Position numbers and translations under genes: made by a program. Shown here piece after piece: positions 36,864 to 45,451 of a stretch of DNA of 52,945 bases (position 1 is the first letter of the stretch; each line of letters opens with the position of its first letter). The notes under the pieces were generated by a model. It had not been told where the DNA came from. It ran no database searches and was given only the letters and a program-made list of their open reading frames with translations. Source of the DNA: an uncultured Pelagibacteraceae bacterium (lineage in GTDB: Bacteria > Pseudomonadota > Alphaproteobacteria > Pelagibacterales > Pelagibacteraceae); assembly GCA_902577875.1 (NCBI GenBank), contig CACHAX010000008.1:1-52945 (forward strand), given 5' to 3'.

Positions 36864-37866
36864 TTAATATTACTTTTTTTGAGTTTTTGGTAATTTTTCC
36901 AATAACATAGGGCTTAAATTTTTTTGGAAAAAACTTAATAATTTTTTCGAAGTTATAAGGTTTTAGTATTAAACAAAATCCAACACCACAATTAAATGTT
37001 TTTAACATTTCTCTTTCATTGATACCTTTATTTTTTAGCCACTTAAAAATATTTAAAGTTCTTACTTTCTCTAAGTTAATTTCAGCACAATACTTATTAG
37101 GAACTATTCTTTTTATATTATCTTCTAGTCCACCACCTGTAATATTTGCACATGCGCTCAAATAATTCCTGTTAACTAATTCTAAAATATGTTTTACATA
37201 AATTTTTGTTGGTAAAAGTAATTCCTTTCTCAAATAGGAATTTTTTTTTAAATTAATTTTTTTTTTTTTTAAAACATGTCTAACCAAAGAGAAACCATTA
37301 GAATGAAGACCGCTCGATGGTATTGCTACAACTAAGTCATTTTTACTGATTTTGTTTATTAGTATTTTATCTTTTTCTACTAAACCAATTGAGAACCCAG
37401 CTATATCGAATTTTCCTTTAGAATATGTACCTGGCATTTCAGCTGTTTCTCCTCCAACTAATTCGCAGTCAGCTAATTTACATCCTTTTATAATTCCTCT
37501 AATAATATTTTTTAGTTTCTTTAATTCAATATTTTCAACAGATATATAATCTAAAAAAAGTAATGGCTTTGCACCTTGAACAATGAGATCATTAACACAC
37601 ATTGCTACCAGATCAATTCCTATTGTATCAAATTTGTTTAACTCATTTGCCACTTCAATTTTGGTACCAACACCATCAGTACTAGTAACAAGGTATGGAT
37701 TTTTCAATTTGCTTGGTAGTTTGGTTAAAGCTCCAAATCCTCCAATATTCTTAAAATTAACACTTTTTTTTGATTTTTTTGTACTTGAAGATATAAATTT
37801 AATAAAATTATCTGCTTTTTTTATGCTGACACCACTTTTTTCATATGTAAAATTTTTAGATCTCAT
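36844..37866 (-). CDS. purM: Phosphoribosylformylglycinamidine cyclo-ligase (AIR synthetase)
   Basis: 340 residues. Visible are TYEKSGVSI, the Gly-rich GGFGALTKLP, STDGVGTKIEVA, the Asp-containing IGIDLVAMCVNDLIVQGAKPLLFLDY region, GETAEMPGTY and NITGGGLEDNIKRI. It closes the imidazole ring to AIR with ATP. The purM-purN order is standard. Only 9 bases separate its start from the divergent DUF2066 gene. Confidence 0.96.
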   Translation of the reverse strand: MRSKNFTYEKSGVSIKKADNFIKFISSSTKKSKKSVNFKNIGGFGALTKLPSKLKNPYLVTSTDGVGTKIEVANELNKFDTIGIDLVAMCVNDLIVQGAKPLLFLDYISVENIELKKLKNIIRGIIKGCKLADCELVGGETAEMPGTYSKGKFDIAGFSIGLVEKDKILINKISKNDLVVAIPSSGLHSNGFSLVRHVLKKKKINLKKNSYLRKELLLPTKIYVKHILELVNRNYLSACANITGGGLEDNIKRIVPNKYCAEINLEKVRTLNIFKWLKNKGINEREMLKTFNCGVGFCLILKPYNFEKIIKFFPKKFKPYVIGKITKNSKKVILSGKISW

Positions 37867-37875
37867 TCTTAAACC

Positions 37876-38938
37876 ATGCTTATAATCGTTAATAAAAATA
37901 TTAATTCCTTATACTTTTTTTTTTTACTTTTGATTTTAATTTTTATCAAGTTTTCCACAATTAAGGTATTTGCAGATAATTACACAGTCAAAAACATTAA
38001 AATTAGAGAACACTATGGCATTAATTTTAATAAAGATCATGTAATTAATAATGGTTTTGAAAAAGCATTTAAAACATTAATTTTTAGAATTGTAGAAAAT
38101 AAAGATAAAAATCTATTTAAAAACATATCAAAAAAAAAAATAAATTCACTAATAGACAATTTTTCAATAACAAATGAAAAATTTGTTAATAACAAGTATG
38201 AAGTAGATTTTGAGGTTAAATTTGATAAGAAAAAATTATTATCATTTATAAGAAGCAAAAATGTTATTTCATCTGTTCCTGAAAATGCGGAAGTTTTGTT
38301 TATACCAATTTTAATTGATACACAAATGAATGAAATAAAGTATTTTGATCAAAATTATTTTTACAATAATTGGAATAAAATAAATAAAAAATATTTTTTA
38401 TTAAATTATAACTTACTAGATGAAAATATAGAAAATTATAAAATATTTCAAAGAATTAAAAACAACTTAGATAATAATGACTTATCAGAGATAACTAATA
38501 AATATAACTTTAAAAATATATTTGTTATTATATTTTATAAAAATAAAAATAATTTAAATTACTTTCTCTAATTCAAGTTTTAATTTAAATTTAATTAAGA
38601 ATAATATTAATTATAATGATCATGAAACTCTAGATAGAATTATTTTAAATCTTAAAAATATTTATGAGGATAAATGGAAGTTAGTTAATAAAATTAATAC
38701 ATCAATAACAATACCTATTAAAATTTCAGTCAATAATAATAATTATACAATTACAGACAAATTAGAAAATTTATTAAATCAATCAGATTTTGTATATGAA
38801 TATGAAATAGAAAAAATGAACAGTAAAGAAATTATATACAAAATAATTTACAATAGTAATCCTGATAAATTTTTAAATATTCTAAAAATAAACGGATTAA
38901 ATATAAATTCTTCTAGTGAAATTTGGAGAATAAAATGA
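37876..38938 (+). CDS. DUF2066-like secreted protein, interrupted by a net +1 frameshift
   Basis: The first frame (37876-38571, 231 residues) starts with a signal peptide-like hydrophobic stretch and continues with YTVKNIKIREHYGINF, typical of DUF2066 proteins near purM and hda in alphaproteobacteria. It stops at 38569. The next frame, open from 38558, continues at once with ITFSNSSFNLNLIKNNINY and runs to TGA at 38936, where it overlaps the ATG of hda (ATGA). The two halves form a protein of about 353 residues, so one extra base probably entered between 38558 and 38568. There is no long homopolymer there. The function of the family is unknown. Confidence 0.7.
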
Positions 38939-39594
38939 GAGAATTAGATCAGAGACTTTTAGACTTTGGAATTTCTGAAAGTTTTGATGAAAATGATTAT
39001 TATATTTCTAAGAGTAATTATTTTGCAAGCAATCTTATAAAAACTTGGCCAAGGTGGGAAAAAAAAATAGTTAATATTACTGGTGAAAAATTTTGTGGCA
39101 AAACACATTTATCAACAATATTTAAAATAAAAAGTAATGCTTTATATTTATATGCTAAACATATTAATGATCAGACAATAAAACAAATAAAACTTTCAAG
39201 TAATATTATAATAGAGGATCTGGATGAAAGTTTTAATGAAAAATTACTATATTCTATTTTCAACCTTATCGAGCAAGATAATAAATATTTATTAGTCTCA
39301 TCAAAAATACCAATAGATACAATGAAATACTCACTTCCAGATTTAGTTTCAAGATTAAAGAATTGTATTATTGCTAAAATCGAGAAACCAGATGATGATT
39401 TGATATATGCAATTATTTTGAAAAGTTTTTCTGATAGACAAATTAAATTAGATAATAAAATTATAGATTATATTATTAAAAGAATTGCTAGATCGTATAG
39501 CAAAATGCATGAATTTATATATAAGATTGATGAATTAAGTTTAAAGAAAAAGAAATCTATTAACTTTAAAATAATAAAAGAGATTATAACTTGA
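38935..39594 (+). CDS. hda: Hda-like DnaA-related protein
   Basis: 219 residues from the ATG at 38935, which overlaps the upstream stop as ATGA (an upstream TTG is unlikely). The single AAA+ domain has RELDQRLLDFG at the N-terminus, a P-loop in NITGEKFCGKTHLST and a DnaA-like box VII arrangement SDLVSRLKNCIIAKIEKPDDDL with sensor 2 beyond; the Walker B sequence is IIIEDLDE. DNA-binding domain IV is missing, as in Hda, which promotes hydrolysis of DnaA-bound ATP with the sliding clamp. The sequence opening LDQRLLDF contains a QxxLxxF-like clamp-binding peptide. It couples to aspS through a TTGA overlap. Confidence 0.85.
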   Translation: MRELDQRLLDFGISESFDENDYYISKSNYFASNLIKTWPRWEKKIVNITGEKFCGKTHLSTIFKIKSNALYLYAKHINDQTIKQIKLSSNIIIEDLDESFNEKLLYSIFNLIEQDNKYLLVSSKIPIDTMKYSLPDLVSRLKNCIIAKIEKPDDDLIYAIILKSFSDRQIKLDNKIIDYIIKRIARSYSKMHEFIYKIDELSLKKKKSINFKIIKEIIT

Positions 39595-41372
39595 GCAAAT
39601 ACAGAACACATAATTGCGGTGAACTTAGCTTAGAAAATAAAGATCAAATAGTTAAATTATCCGGTTGGATAAACAAAAAAAGAGATCATGGAAATCTATT
39701 ATTTTTAGATTTAAGAGATCACTACGGACTAACTCAATGTGTGATTGATGAAAGTAAAAAAATTTTTAAAGAAATAGAAAAACTTCCACTAGAAACTGTA
39801 CTACAAGTTGAAGGTAAAGTTTTAGTTAGAGAAAAAGATACAATTAACAAAAATTTGAATACTGGAGAAATTGAAGTGAGAATTGAAAAATTTAAAATAC
39901 TTGCTGAAACTAAGGAATTACCACTACCAGTTTTTTCAGATCAAGAATACTCTGAAGAAATTAGATTAAAGTACAGATTTTTAGATTTAAGGAGAAATAA
40001 AATTCATAATAACATTATTTTAAGATCTAAAATTATTTCATTTATTAGATCTGAAATGCAAAAATATGGTTTTTTAGAATATCAAACACCTATATTAACT
40101 TCATCTAGTCCAGAAGGTGCTAGAGACTTTTTAGTACCAAGTAGACTAAACCCTGGTAAATTTTATGCTTTACCTCAAGCACCACAACAATTTAAACAAC
40201 TCATCATGGTGTCTGGTTTTGATAAATATTTTCAAATTGCACCGTGTTTTAGAGACGAGGACGCGAGAGCAGACAGAAGTCCAGGAGAGTTTTATCAACT
40301 TGACATGGAAATGTCTTTCGTAGAACAAGAGGATGTGTTCAAAATAGTTGAAGAGTTATTTGTAAATTTATTCAAAAAATTCTCTTCTAAAAAATTACTC
40401 CATGAAAAATTTCCCAGAATCCCTTTTGATAAGGCTATGCTTAAATATGGTTCTGATAAACCAGATTTGAGAAATCCTTTGGAAATAGTAGATATTACTG
40501 AAATTTTTAAAAGAGATGATGTTAAATTTGAAATATTCAAAAAATTAGTAATTAAAGGATCGATTGTTAGAGGAATTGTTACAAAAAATACATCTGAAAA
40601 ACCGAGAAGTTTTTTTGATGGAATCGACAAATGGGCAAAAGATGAAGGATCTTCGGGTCTTGCGTATTTTTCCATAGAAAATTCTGACAAATTGAGTGCC
40701 AGAGGACCTGTGGGTAAATTTTTTTCTGAAGAATCCTTGAAAGAAATAATGACAAAAATGAATGCCGTGGTTGGTGATACAATATTTATGTCTTGTGGAA
40801 ATAAATCTGAAGTTGAGAAATTATTAAGTAATGCGAGAAATAAAATAGCAAATGAATTAAACTTAATTGATGAAAATGTTTTTTCATTTTGTTGGGTAGT
40901 CGACTATCCAATGTTTGAAATAGATGAAAATACAAAAAGGATTGAGTTCAGTCACAATCCTTTTTCTATGCCGCAAGGTGATACTGATAATTTGGATCTT
41001 TCAGAACCCCTGAAGCTAAAAGCTTTTCAATATGATATTGTATGTAATGGAATTGAATTGTCCTCTGGAGCGATAAGGAACCATAAACCTGATTTAATGT
41101 ATAAATTATTTGAAATCGCTGGCTACTCTAAGGATACAGTGAATGAGAAATTTAAAGGTATGATAAATGCTTTAAGCTACGGTGCGCCTCCCCATGGCGG
41201 TATTGCTCCTGGTATAGATAGGATCGTGATGTTATTAGCAGAAGAAAAAAATATTAGAGAAGTAACGATGTTTCCAATGAACCAAAATGCTCAAGATTTG
41301 ATGATGAATGCACCGTCAGATGTAGATGAAAATCAATTAAAAGAACTTAATATTTCAAAAAGAAATAAATAA
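39591..41372 (+). CDS. aspS: Aspartyl-tRNA synthetase (probably non-discriminating)
   Basis: 593 residues, bacterial-type class II enzyme. The start is a TTG overlapping the hda stop (TTGA). The anticodon-binding OB domain shows SGWINKKRDHGNLLFLDLRD with His33 at the position where His marks non-discriminating bacterial AspRS; motif 2 is CFRDEDARADRSPGEFYQLDMEM and motif 3 is GIAPGIDRIVMLL. If non-discriminating, it would also make Asp-tRNAAsn for repair by GatCAB. The stop directly abuts the stop of the convergent NrdJ-like gene. Confidence 0.95.
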   Translation: MSKYRTHNCGELSLENKDQIVKLSGWINKKRDHGNLLFLDLRDHYGLTQCVIDESKKIFKEIEKLPLETVLQVEGKVLVREKDTINKNLNTGEIEVRIEKFKILAETKELPLPVFSDQEYSEEIRLKYRFLDLRRNKIHNNIILRSKIISFIRSEMQKYGFLEYQTPILTSSSPEGARDFLVPSRLNPGKFYALPQAPQQFKQLIMVSGFDKYFQIAPCFRDEDARADRSPGEFYQLDMEMSFVEQEDVFKIVEELFVNLFKKFSSKKLLHEKFPRIPFDKAMLKYGSDKPDLRNPLEIVDITEIFKRDDVKFEIFKKLVIKGSIVRGIVTKNTSEKPRSFFDGIDKWAKDEGSSGLAYFSIENSDKLSARGPVGKFFSEESLKEIMTKMNAVVGDTIFMSCGNKSEVEKLLSNARNKIANELNLIDENVFSFCWVVDYPMFEIDENTKRIEFSHNPFSMPQGDTDNLDLSEPLKLKAFQYDIVCNGIELSSGAIRNHKPDLMYKLFEIAGYSKDTVNEKFKGMINALSYGAPPHGGIAPGIDRIVMLLAEEKNIREVTMFPMNQNAQDLMMNAPSDVDENQLKELNISKRNK

Positions 41373-42194
41373 TTATTTTTTTCCTTTAAGGTTTATTCTT
41401 ATATCTGATAAATCCACTAGTTTCTTTTTGTAGTCGTTTCTAACAAAACCTTTACTTGTAATATCTTTCACAAGTTTAATTAGTTGATTTTGATCTTCAT
41501 TATCTTGACTTTCATTTATGTCAGAATTTCCAGTAATAGACGGAGTGTGAGCTAAATCCTCTCTATTTAAGTAAGAAATTGCTAGCTCTCTAAAGATATA
41601 ATCTAATATTGAACTTGCGCTCATTATTCTGTCATTTCCATAAACTTTTCCAGATGGTTCAAATTTTGTATCTAAATATGCATTTACAAATTCATCTAAT
41701 GGAACTCCATATTGAAGACCTAATGATATTGCTATTGCAAAATTATTCATAAGAGCTTTTACTAGCTCACCTTCTTTACTAGTATCGATAAAAATTTCGC
41801 CTATTTTACCATCCTCATACTCGCCAGTATGCAAATATACTTTGTGATCACCTATCGAAGCTTTTTGGATATAACCTTTTCTTCTATCAGGCATACTAAA
41901 TCTTTTACCTATATTATCAGTAATATTTTTCTTAAAACTTTCATCAATTGGTTTGGATTTCAGGTTATTTTTAATTTCATTACCACTAATTGGCTGTGAA
42001 ACTATTTCAACTTTGCTACTTTTAGTATCTCGAAGGTTTTTTGTTTTTCTATTATCTAGCTTAACATCAATAATCTCAAATTTTCCATCGTCTTTATTTT
42101 CTAAGTTTTTAAGGTTTTCGTCATTTATGTCATCTAAATAATGAGAGACTTTAAAACTGCATGTATAATATGTTTCTACTAAATATTTCGCCAT
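41373..42194 (-). CDS. Stand-alone protein resembling the C-terminal domain of B12-dependent ribonucleotide reductase
   Basis: 273 residues. The central part (about 103-220: [100 protein letters not shown]) is very like the region after the catalytic barrel in alphaproteobacterial adenosylcobalamin-dependent NrdJ. The barrel with its radical-site cysteines is not encoded, and the conserved N-terminus [16 protein letters not shown] suggests a separate family rather than a remnant. The tail (about 225-245) is acidic and polar. Function unknown; a regulatory or RNR-associated role is only inference. It diverges from the NDUFA12-like gene. Confidence 0.8.
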   Translation of the reverse strand: MAKYLVETYYTCSFKVSHYLDDINDENLKNLENKDDGKFEIIDVKLDNRKTKNLRDTKSSKVEIVSQPISGNEIKNNLKSKPIDESFKKNITDNIGKRFSMPDRRKGYIQKASIGDHKVYLHTGEYEDGKIGEIFIDTSKEGELVKALMNNFAIAISLGLQYGVPLDEFVNAYLDTKFEPSGKVYGNDRIMSASSILDYIFRELAISYLNREDLAHTPSITGNSDINESQDNEDQNQLIKLVKDITSKGFVRNDYKKKLVDLSDIRINLKGKK

Positions 42195-42300
42195 TGTAAT
42201 CCTATTTGTAAATTGAATCTTGATAAGAATTATGTATATACATTTTTCAATTATAGTCTAATTGTAATTTTACAATTATAAATTGAAAATAATTAAAAAA
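42195..42300. promoter_or_regulatory. Divergent intergenic region with two palindromes
   Basis: The 106-base gap between the NrdJ-like gene (minus) and the NDUFA12-like gene (plus) is the longest non-coding stretch in the right half. It contains ATGTATATACAT (42232-42243, perfect palindrome) and an inverted repeat AATTGTAA-TT-TTACAATT (42260-42277) that ends 23 bases before the NDUFA12 ATG. The position suits operator sites, although AT richness makes palindromes common. Confidence 0.35.
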
Positions 42301-42657
42301 ATGATTAAAGAAATTTTTACCTGGTGGAATAAACAAACATTTGGCACAAGAATAAGTACGATTTTTTTTGGAAAATTAGTTGGTGAAGATAGTTCAGGCA
42401 ACAAATATTATGAAAGCAAATCAGGAAAAAGATGGATTATTTACAATGGAGAAGTTGAAGCATCAAAAATACCTATTGAATGGTATTCATGGATACATCG
42501 CACGGGAAATAAAATAGAAAACAGTCATGAATTAGACAAATATAAGTGGCAGAAAGAGCATATGCCAAATCAAACAGGGACTGAAAATTCTTATCATCCA
42601 AATAAAAATAAAAGTAAAAATGCAACAAATAAAAAATACACTTCTTGGAAAAGTTAA
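42301..42657 (+). CDS. NDUFA12-like NADH:ubiquinone oxidoreductase accessory subunit
   Basis: 118 residues from the ATG at 42301 (a TTG 6 codons upstream is weaker). FFGKLVGEDSSGNKYYES, RWIIYNGEVEASKIPIEWYSWIH and KWQKEHMPNQTGTENSYHP are the hallmarks of the B17.2/NDUFA12 family shared by alphaproteobacteria and mitochondria. The protein binds the peripheral arm of complex I near the Q-module junction and helps assembly. It overlaps the DUF2155 gene by 38 bases, a pairing usual in alphaproteobacteria. Confidence 0.93.
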   Translation: MIKEIFTWWNKQTFGTRISTIFFGKLVGEDSSGNKYYESKSGKRWIIYNGEVEASKIPIEWYSWIHRTGNKIENSHELDKYKWQKEHMPNQTGTENSYHPNKNKSKNATNKKYTSWKS

Positions 42658-43027
42658 AGCATATACACTTACTGTATTTATTTATAATTTTTTAACAATT
42701 AATTGTCTAAGTGAAAATCAACTTAAAACTGAAAATTTTGCTATTTTAACGGTATTGGATAAAGTAAATTCTCAAAGTGATATTGTAGAAATTGAAATTG
42801 GCAAAGAATATATATTTAAAAACCTTTCTATAAATATTCTTAAATGTAATAATTCCAAGTTTGATGATGATCCAGAAGTCACGGCATATATGCAAGTGAA
42901 AGATATAATTAATATAGATGAGAATAAAGTGTACATCTTCAACGATTGGACATTTGCCTCATCTCCTTCTATTAGGCCTTTTGATCATCCTGTTTACGAT
43001 ATATGGTTAAAAAAATGTTACTCTTAA
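42620..43027 (+). CDS. DUF2155 secreted protein
   Basis: 135 residues with a signal peptide-like N-terminus (to about residue 30). The core VLDKVNSQSDIVEIEIGKEYIF, SINILKCNNS, and VYIFNDWTFASSPSIRPFDHPVYDIWLKKC at the end is diagnostic of DUF2155, including two conserved cysteines that could form a disulfide in the periplasm. Function unknown. It is translationally linked to the NDUFA12-like gene, and its stop is shared with accC through TTAA. Confidence 0.9.
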   Translation: MQQIKNTLLGKVKAYTLTVFIYNFLTINCLSENQLKTENFAILTVLDKVNSQSDIVEIEIGKEYIFKNLSINILKCNNSKFDDDPEVTAYMQVKDIINIDENKVYIFNDWTFASSPSIRPFDHPVYDIWLKKCYS

Positions 43028-44361
43028 AGTAATTTTTCTTTATCAAGCCAACTCACATTAAAATCCGAGTTTAAAAATTTTTTGTGATTTAGAAGTATTT
43101 TATGTAAGTCTATTGTTGTCTTAATCCCCTCAATAACAAATTCATCTAGGGATCTTCGCATTCTCTGAATTGCCTCAGTTCTATTCCTTCCATGACATAT
43201 TACTTTACAAATCATACTATCATAGTAGGGAGTTACCTTATATCCTTGAAAAATTGCTCCATCTACTCTAGTTCTAAAGCCTGATGGTTGATGACACATG
43301 GTAATTTCTCCTGGTGAGGGTTGAAAATTTTTACTCACATCTTCAGCATTAATTCTACACTCAATTGCATGACCCCTTGGCTTAATGTCTTCCTGCTTTA
43401 AAGCAGTATTACCGTCATATGCAATCCAGATCTGTTCTTTTATTAAATCAATTCCCGTTACCACTTCTGTAACTGGATGCTCAACTTGTATTCTTGTATT
43501 CATTTCCAAAAAATAAAATTTTCCATCCTCAAAAATAAATTCCACCGTCCCAGCTCCTTCATATCCAATTTGGCTTACCATTTTTACTGTTTTGTCAAAA
43601 AGATCTTTCCTTATTTGATTATTTAGTAAAGGGCTAGGTGTCTCCTCAATTAATTTTTGATGTCTTCTTTGTATGGAACAATCTCTTTCATGAAGATGGA
43701 TAGTTCTATTTTTACCAGATAGCACTTGAACTTCTATATGTCTCGGATTTTGAAAAAATTTTTCAATGTATACCTCATCATTACCAAAGAATTTTTTTGC
43801 CTCAGTTTTCGCGGTTAAAAATAAGCTTTCAAATTCCTCTTCTTTTTTCACAACTTTCATACCTTTTCCACCACCACCACCAGCTGCCTTTATCAAAACT
43901 GGATATCCAATTTGTTTACATATTTTTTTTGCTTCATTAAAATCAGATACACCTCCATCAGAACCCTCAATTACTGGAAGACCATATTTTTTTGCAATTT
44001 TTTTTGCTTCAATTTTATCACCCATCATTTTAATCAATGAAGATGATGGACCAATAAATTTAATTTTGTTTTGTTCTAGGATTTTTGCAAACTCATAATT
44101 TTCAGATAAAAAACCATATCCGGGGTGGACAGCTTCAGAATTTGTCAATTCAATAGCTGACATAATAGCTGGAATATTTAAATAGCTACTTGCCGCTTGA
44201 TGAGGACCTACACATATGCTCTCATCAGCTAATCGAACGTGCATGCTATTTCGATCAACATCAGAATGAATAGCCACTGTTTGAATACCCCATTCTTTGC
44301 AGGCTCTAATAACTCTAACAGCTATCTCACCTCTATTTGCAACAAGAATTTTTTTGAACAT
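43024..44361 (-). CDS. accC: Biotin carboxylase subunit of acetyl-CoA carboxylase
   Basis: 445 residues. FKKILVANRGEIAVRVIRA opens the preATP-grasp domain; AAGGGGGKGMKVV is the ATP lid, ERDCSIQRRHQKLIEE and FLEMNTRIQVEHPVTE contain the catalytic residues. It carboxylates biotin on AccB with ATP and bicarbonate, the first half-reaction of malonyl-CoA synthesis. It lies 2 bases downstream of accB in the order aroQ-accB-accC. Confidence 0.97.
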   Translation of the reverse strand: MFKKILVANRGEIAVRVIRACKEWGIQTVAIHSDVDRNSMHVRLADESICVGPHQAASSYLNIPAIMSAIELTNSEAVHPGYGFLSENYEFAKILEQNKIKFIGPSSSLIKMMGDKIEAKKIAKKYGLPVIEGSDGGVSDFNEAKKICKQIGYPVLIKAAGGGGGKGMKVVKKEEEFESLFLTAKTEAKKFFGNDEVYIEKFFQNPRHIEVQVLSGKNRTIHLHERDCSIQRRHQKLIEETPSPLLNNQIRKDLFDKTVKMVSQIGYEGAGTVEFIFEDGKFYFLEMNTRIQVEHPVTEVVTGIDLIKEQIWIAYDGNTALKQEDIKPRGHAIECRINAEDVSKNFQPSPGEITMCHQPSGFRTRVDGAIFQGYKVTPYYDSMICKVICHGRNRTEAIQRMRRSLDEFVIEGIKTTIDLHKILLNHKKFLNSDFNVSWLDKEKLL

Positions 44362-44363
44362 TC

Positions 44364-44786
44364 TTACTCAATTATTGCTATGGTATGTCCATATTCAACA
44401 GGCTGACCATCTTCAACACAAATTTTTTTTACTGTACCAGCTATTGGTGATGGTACATGATTCATCGTTTTCATAGCTTCAACAATCATTATTGTATCAC
44501 CTTTATTAATTTTTTTACCAATCTCTACAAACTTTTTTCCACCTGGTTCTGGAGCTAAATAAGCTGTTCCTATTATAGGTGATTGAACTTCAGTTCCGCT
44601 AATATTATCTTGTTTTATATTTTCTAATTTTTTTTCTGATCTTATTTCTTTAACTGCAGTTATGTTTGCTCCAGATAATTTTGATACTTTAACTTTAATA
44701 TCTTTTTCTGTGTATTCTATCTCAGTAAGATTAAACTCATTTAAATATTCAGTAAGTTCTTTAATTATGTTTTTATTTATTTTCAT
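44364..44786 (-). CDS. accB: Biotin carboxyl carrier protein of acetyl-CoA carboxylase
   Basis: 140 residues. The biotinyl domain ends the protein, with VEAMKTMNHV holding the biotinylated Lys106 (Thr replaces the more common Met/Leu after Lys), preceded by a linker and by SPIIGTAYLAPEPGGKKFVEIG, which carries the AccB thumb-type insertion. It carries carboxybiotin between AccC and AccAD. It overlaps aroQ by 14 bases. Confidence 0.96.
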   Translation of the reverse strand: MKINKNIIKELTEYLNEFNLTEIEYTEKDIKVKVSKLSGANITAVKEIRSEKKLENIKQDNISGTEVQSPIIGTAYLAPEPGGKKFVEIGKKINKGDTIMIVEAMKTMNHVPSPIAGTVKKICVEDGQPVEYGHTIAIIE

Positions 44787-45216
44787 CTAACATTTCATGC
44801 ATAGAATTTATGGCTAAAATATATCCATTTATACCTAATCCACAAATAATTCCTGTAACAACGCCACTTAATAATGATTTATGCCGAAATTCCTCTCTTT
44901 TGTAAATATTTGATATATGAAGCTCAATTATTTTGCCTTTGAATACATCCAAAGCATCTCTTATAGCAACTGAGGTGTGACTATATCCTCCTGCGTTGAT
45001 AATAATCCCACTGTATTTTTTTCTAGCACTTTGTATAAAGTCTACAATCTCTCCTTCAACATTTGATTGTTTCATTTCAAGAGTTAAATTCAATTCTGTT
45101 GATTTTGTCTTGCAAATATCCTCTAAGTATTTGTAATCCTTGCTACCATATTGTGATTGTTCTCTTTCACCTATTAGATTAAGATTAGGACCATTGATAA
45201 TTAATATTTTGCTCAC
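44773..45216 (-). CDS. aroQ: 3-dehydroquinate dehydratase, type II
   Basis: 147 residues. NGPNLNLIGEREQSQYG contains the active-site Arg and Tyr region; NAGGYSHTSVAIRDAL and ELHISNIYKREEFRHKS contain the catalytic His and substrate-binding residues. It dehydrates dehydroquinate in the shikimate pathway. The start is GTG at 45216. aroQ-accB-accC is a frequent proteobacterial order. Only 16 bases separate it from the divergent thiS. Confidence 0.95.
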   Translation of the reverse strand: MSKILIINGPNLNLIGEREQSQYGSKDYKYLEDICKTKSTELNLTLEMKQSNVEGEIVDFIQSARKKYSGIIINAGGYSHTSVAIRDALDVFKGKIIELHISNIYKREEFRHKSLLSGVVTGIICGLGINGYILAINSMHEMLDENK

Positions 45217-45232
45217 GGAGTTCTTATAATCT

Positions 45233-45451
45233 ATGAAAGTTAAAAATAAAATAAAAATAACAGTAAATGGTAAACAAATTCAAGTTATTCCTAATTTTTC
45301 TATAAAGAGTTTGATAACAAATTTAAAAATTCCACTAAATAAAATAGCTATAGAATTAAATAAAAAAATAATTGATAAAAAAAGAATTTCAAAAATTTAC
45401 TTACAAAAAGGTGATAAAATAGAAATAGTTCACTTTATTGGAGGCGGATAA
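45233..45451 (+). CDS. thiS: Sulfur carrier protein ThiS
   Basis: 72 residues with the ubiquitin-like pattern KIKITVNGKQIQV, NKIAIELNKKII, LQKGDKIEIVHFIGGG. The terminal Gly-Gly is adenylated and thiocarboxylated and then gives sulfur to thiazole formation by ThiG. The last base of its TAA is the first of the thiG ATG. The codons for the terminal glycines, GGAGGC, form the Shine-Dalgarno sequence of thiG. Confidence 0.95.
   Translation: MKVKNKIKITVNGKQIQVIPNFSIKSLITNLKIPLNKIAIELNKKIIDKKRISKIYLQKGDKIEIVHFIGGG
45440..45444 (+). promoter_or_regulatory. thiG ribosome binding site within the ThiS glycine codons
   Basis: GGAGG is part of the GGA GGC GGA codons of the ThiS C-terminus and lies 6 bases before the thiG ATG, the optimal spacing. 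The functional C-terminus of ThiS and the start signal of thiG are thus the same bases. Confidence 0.75.

Noticed and set aside
38125..38138. Long A-run in the DUF2066 gene as the frameshift point
   Set aside because: Translation is sensible on both sides of this run in the same frame (NISKKKINSL); the frame only has to change after 38557.
45217..45232. TPP riboswitch upstream of thiS
   Set aside because: Only 16 bases separate thiS from the divergent aroQ, far too short for a TPP aptamer, and no such motif is visible.
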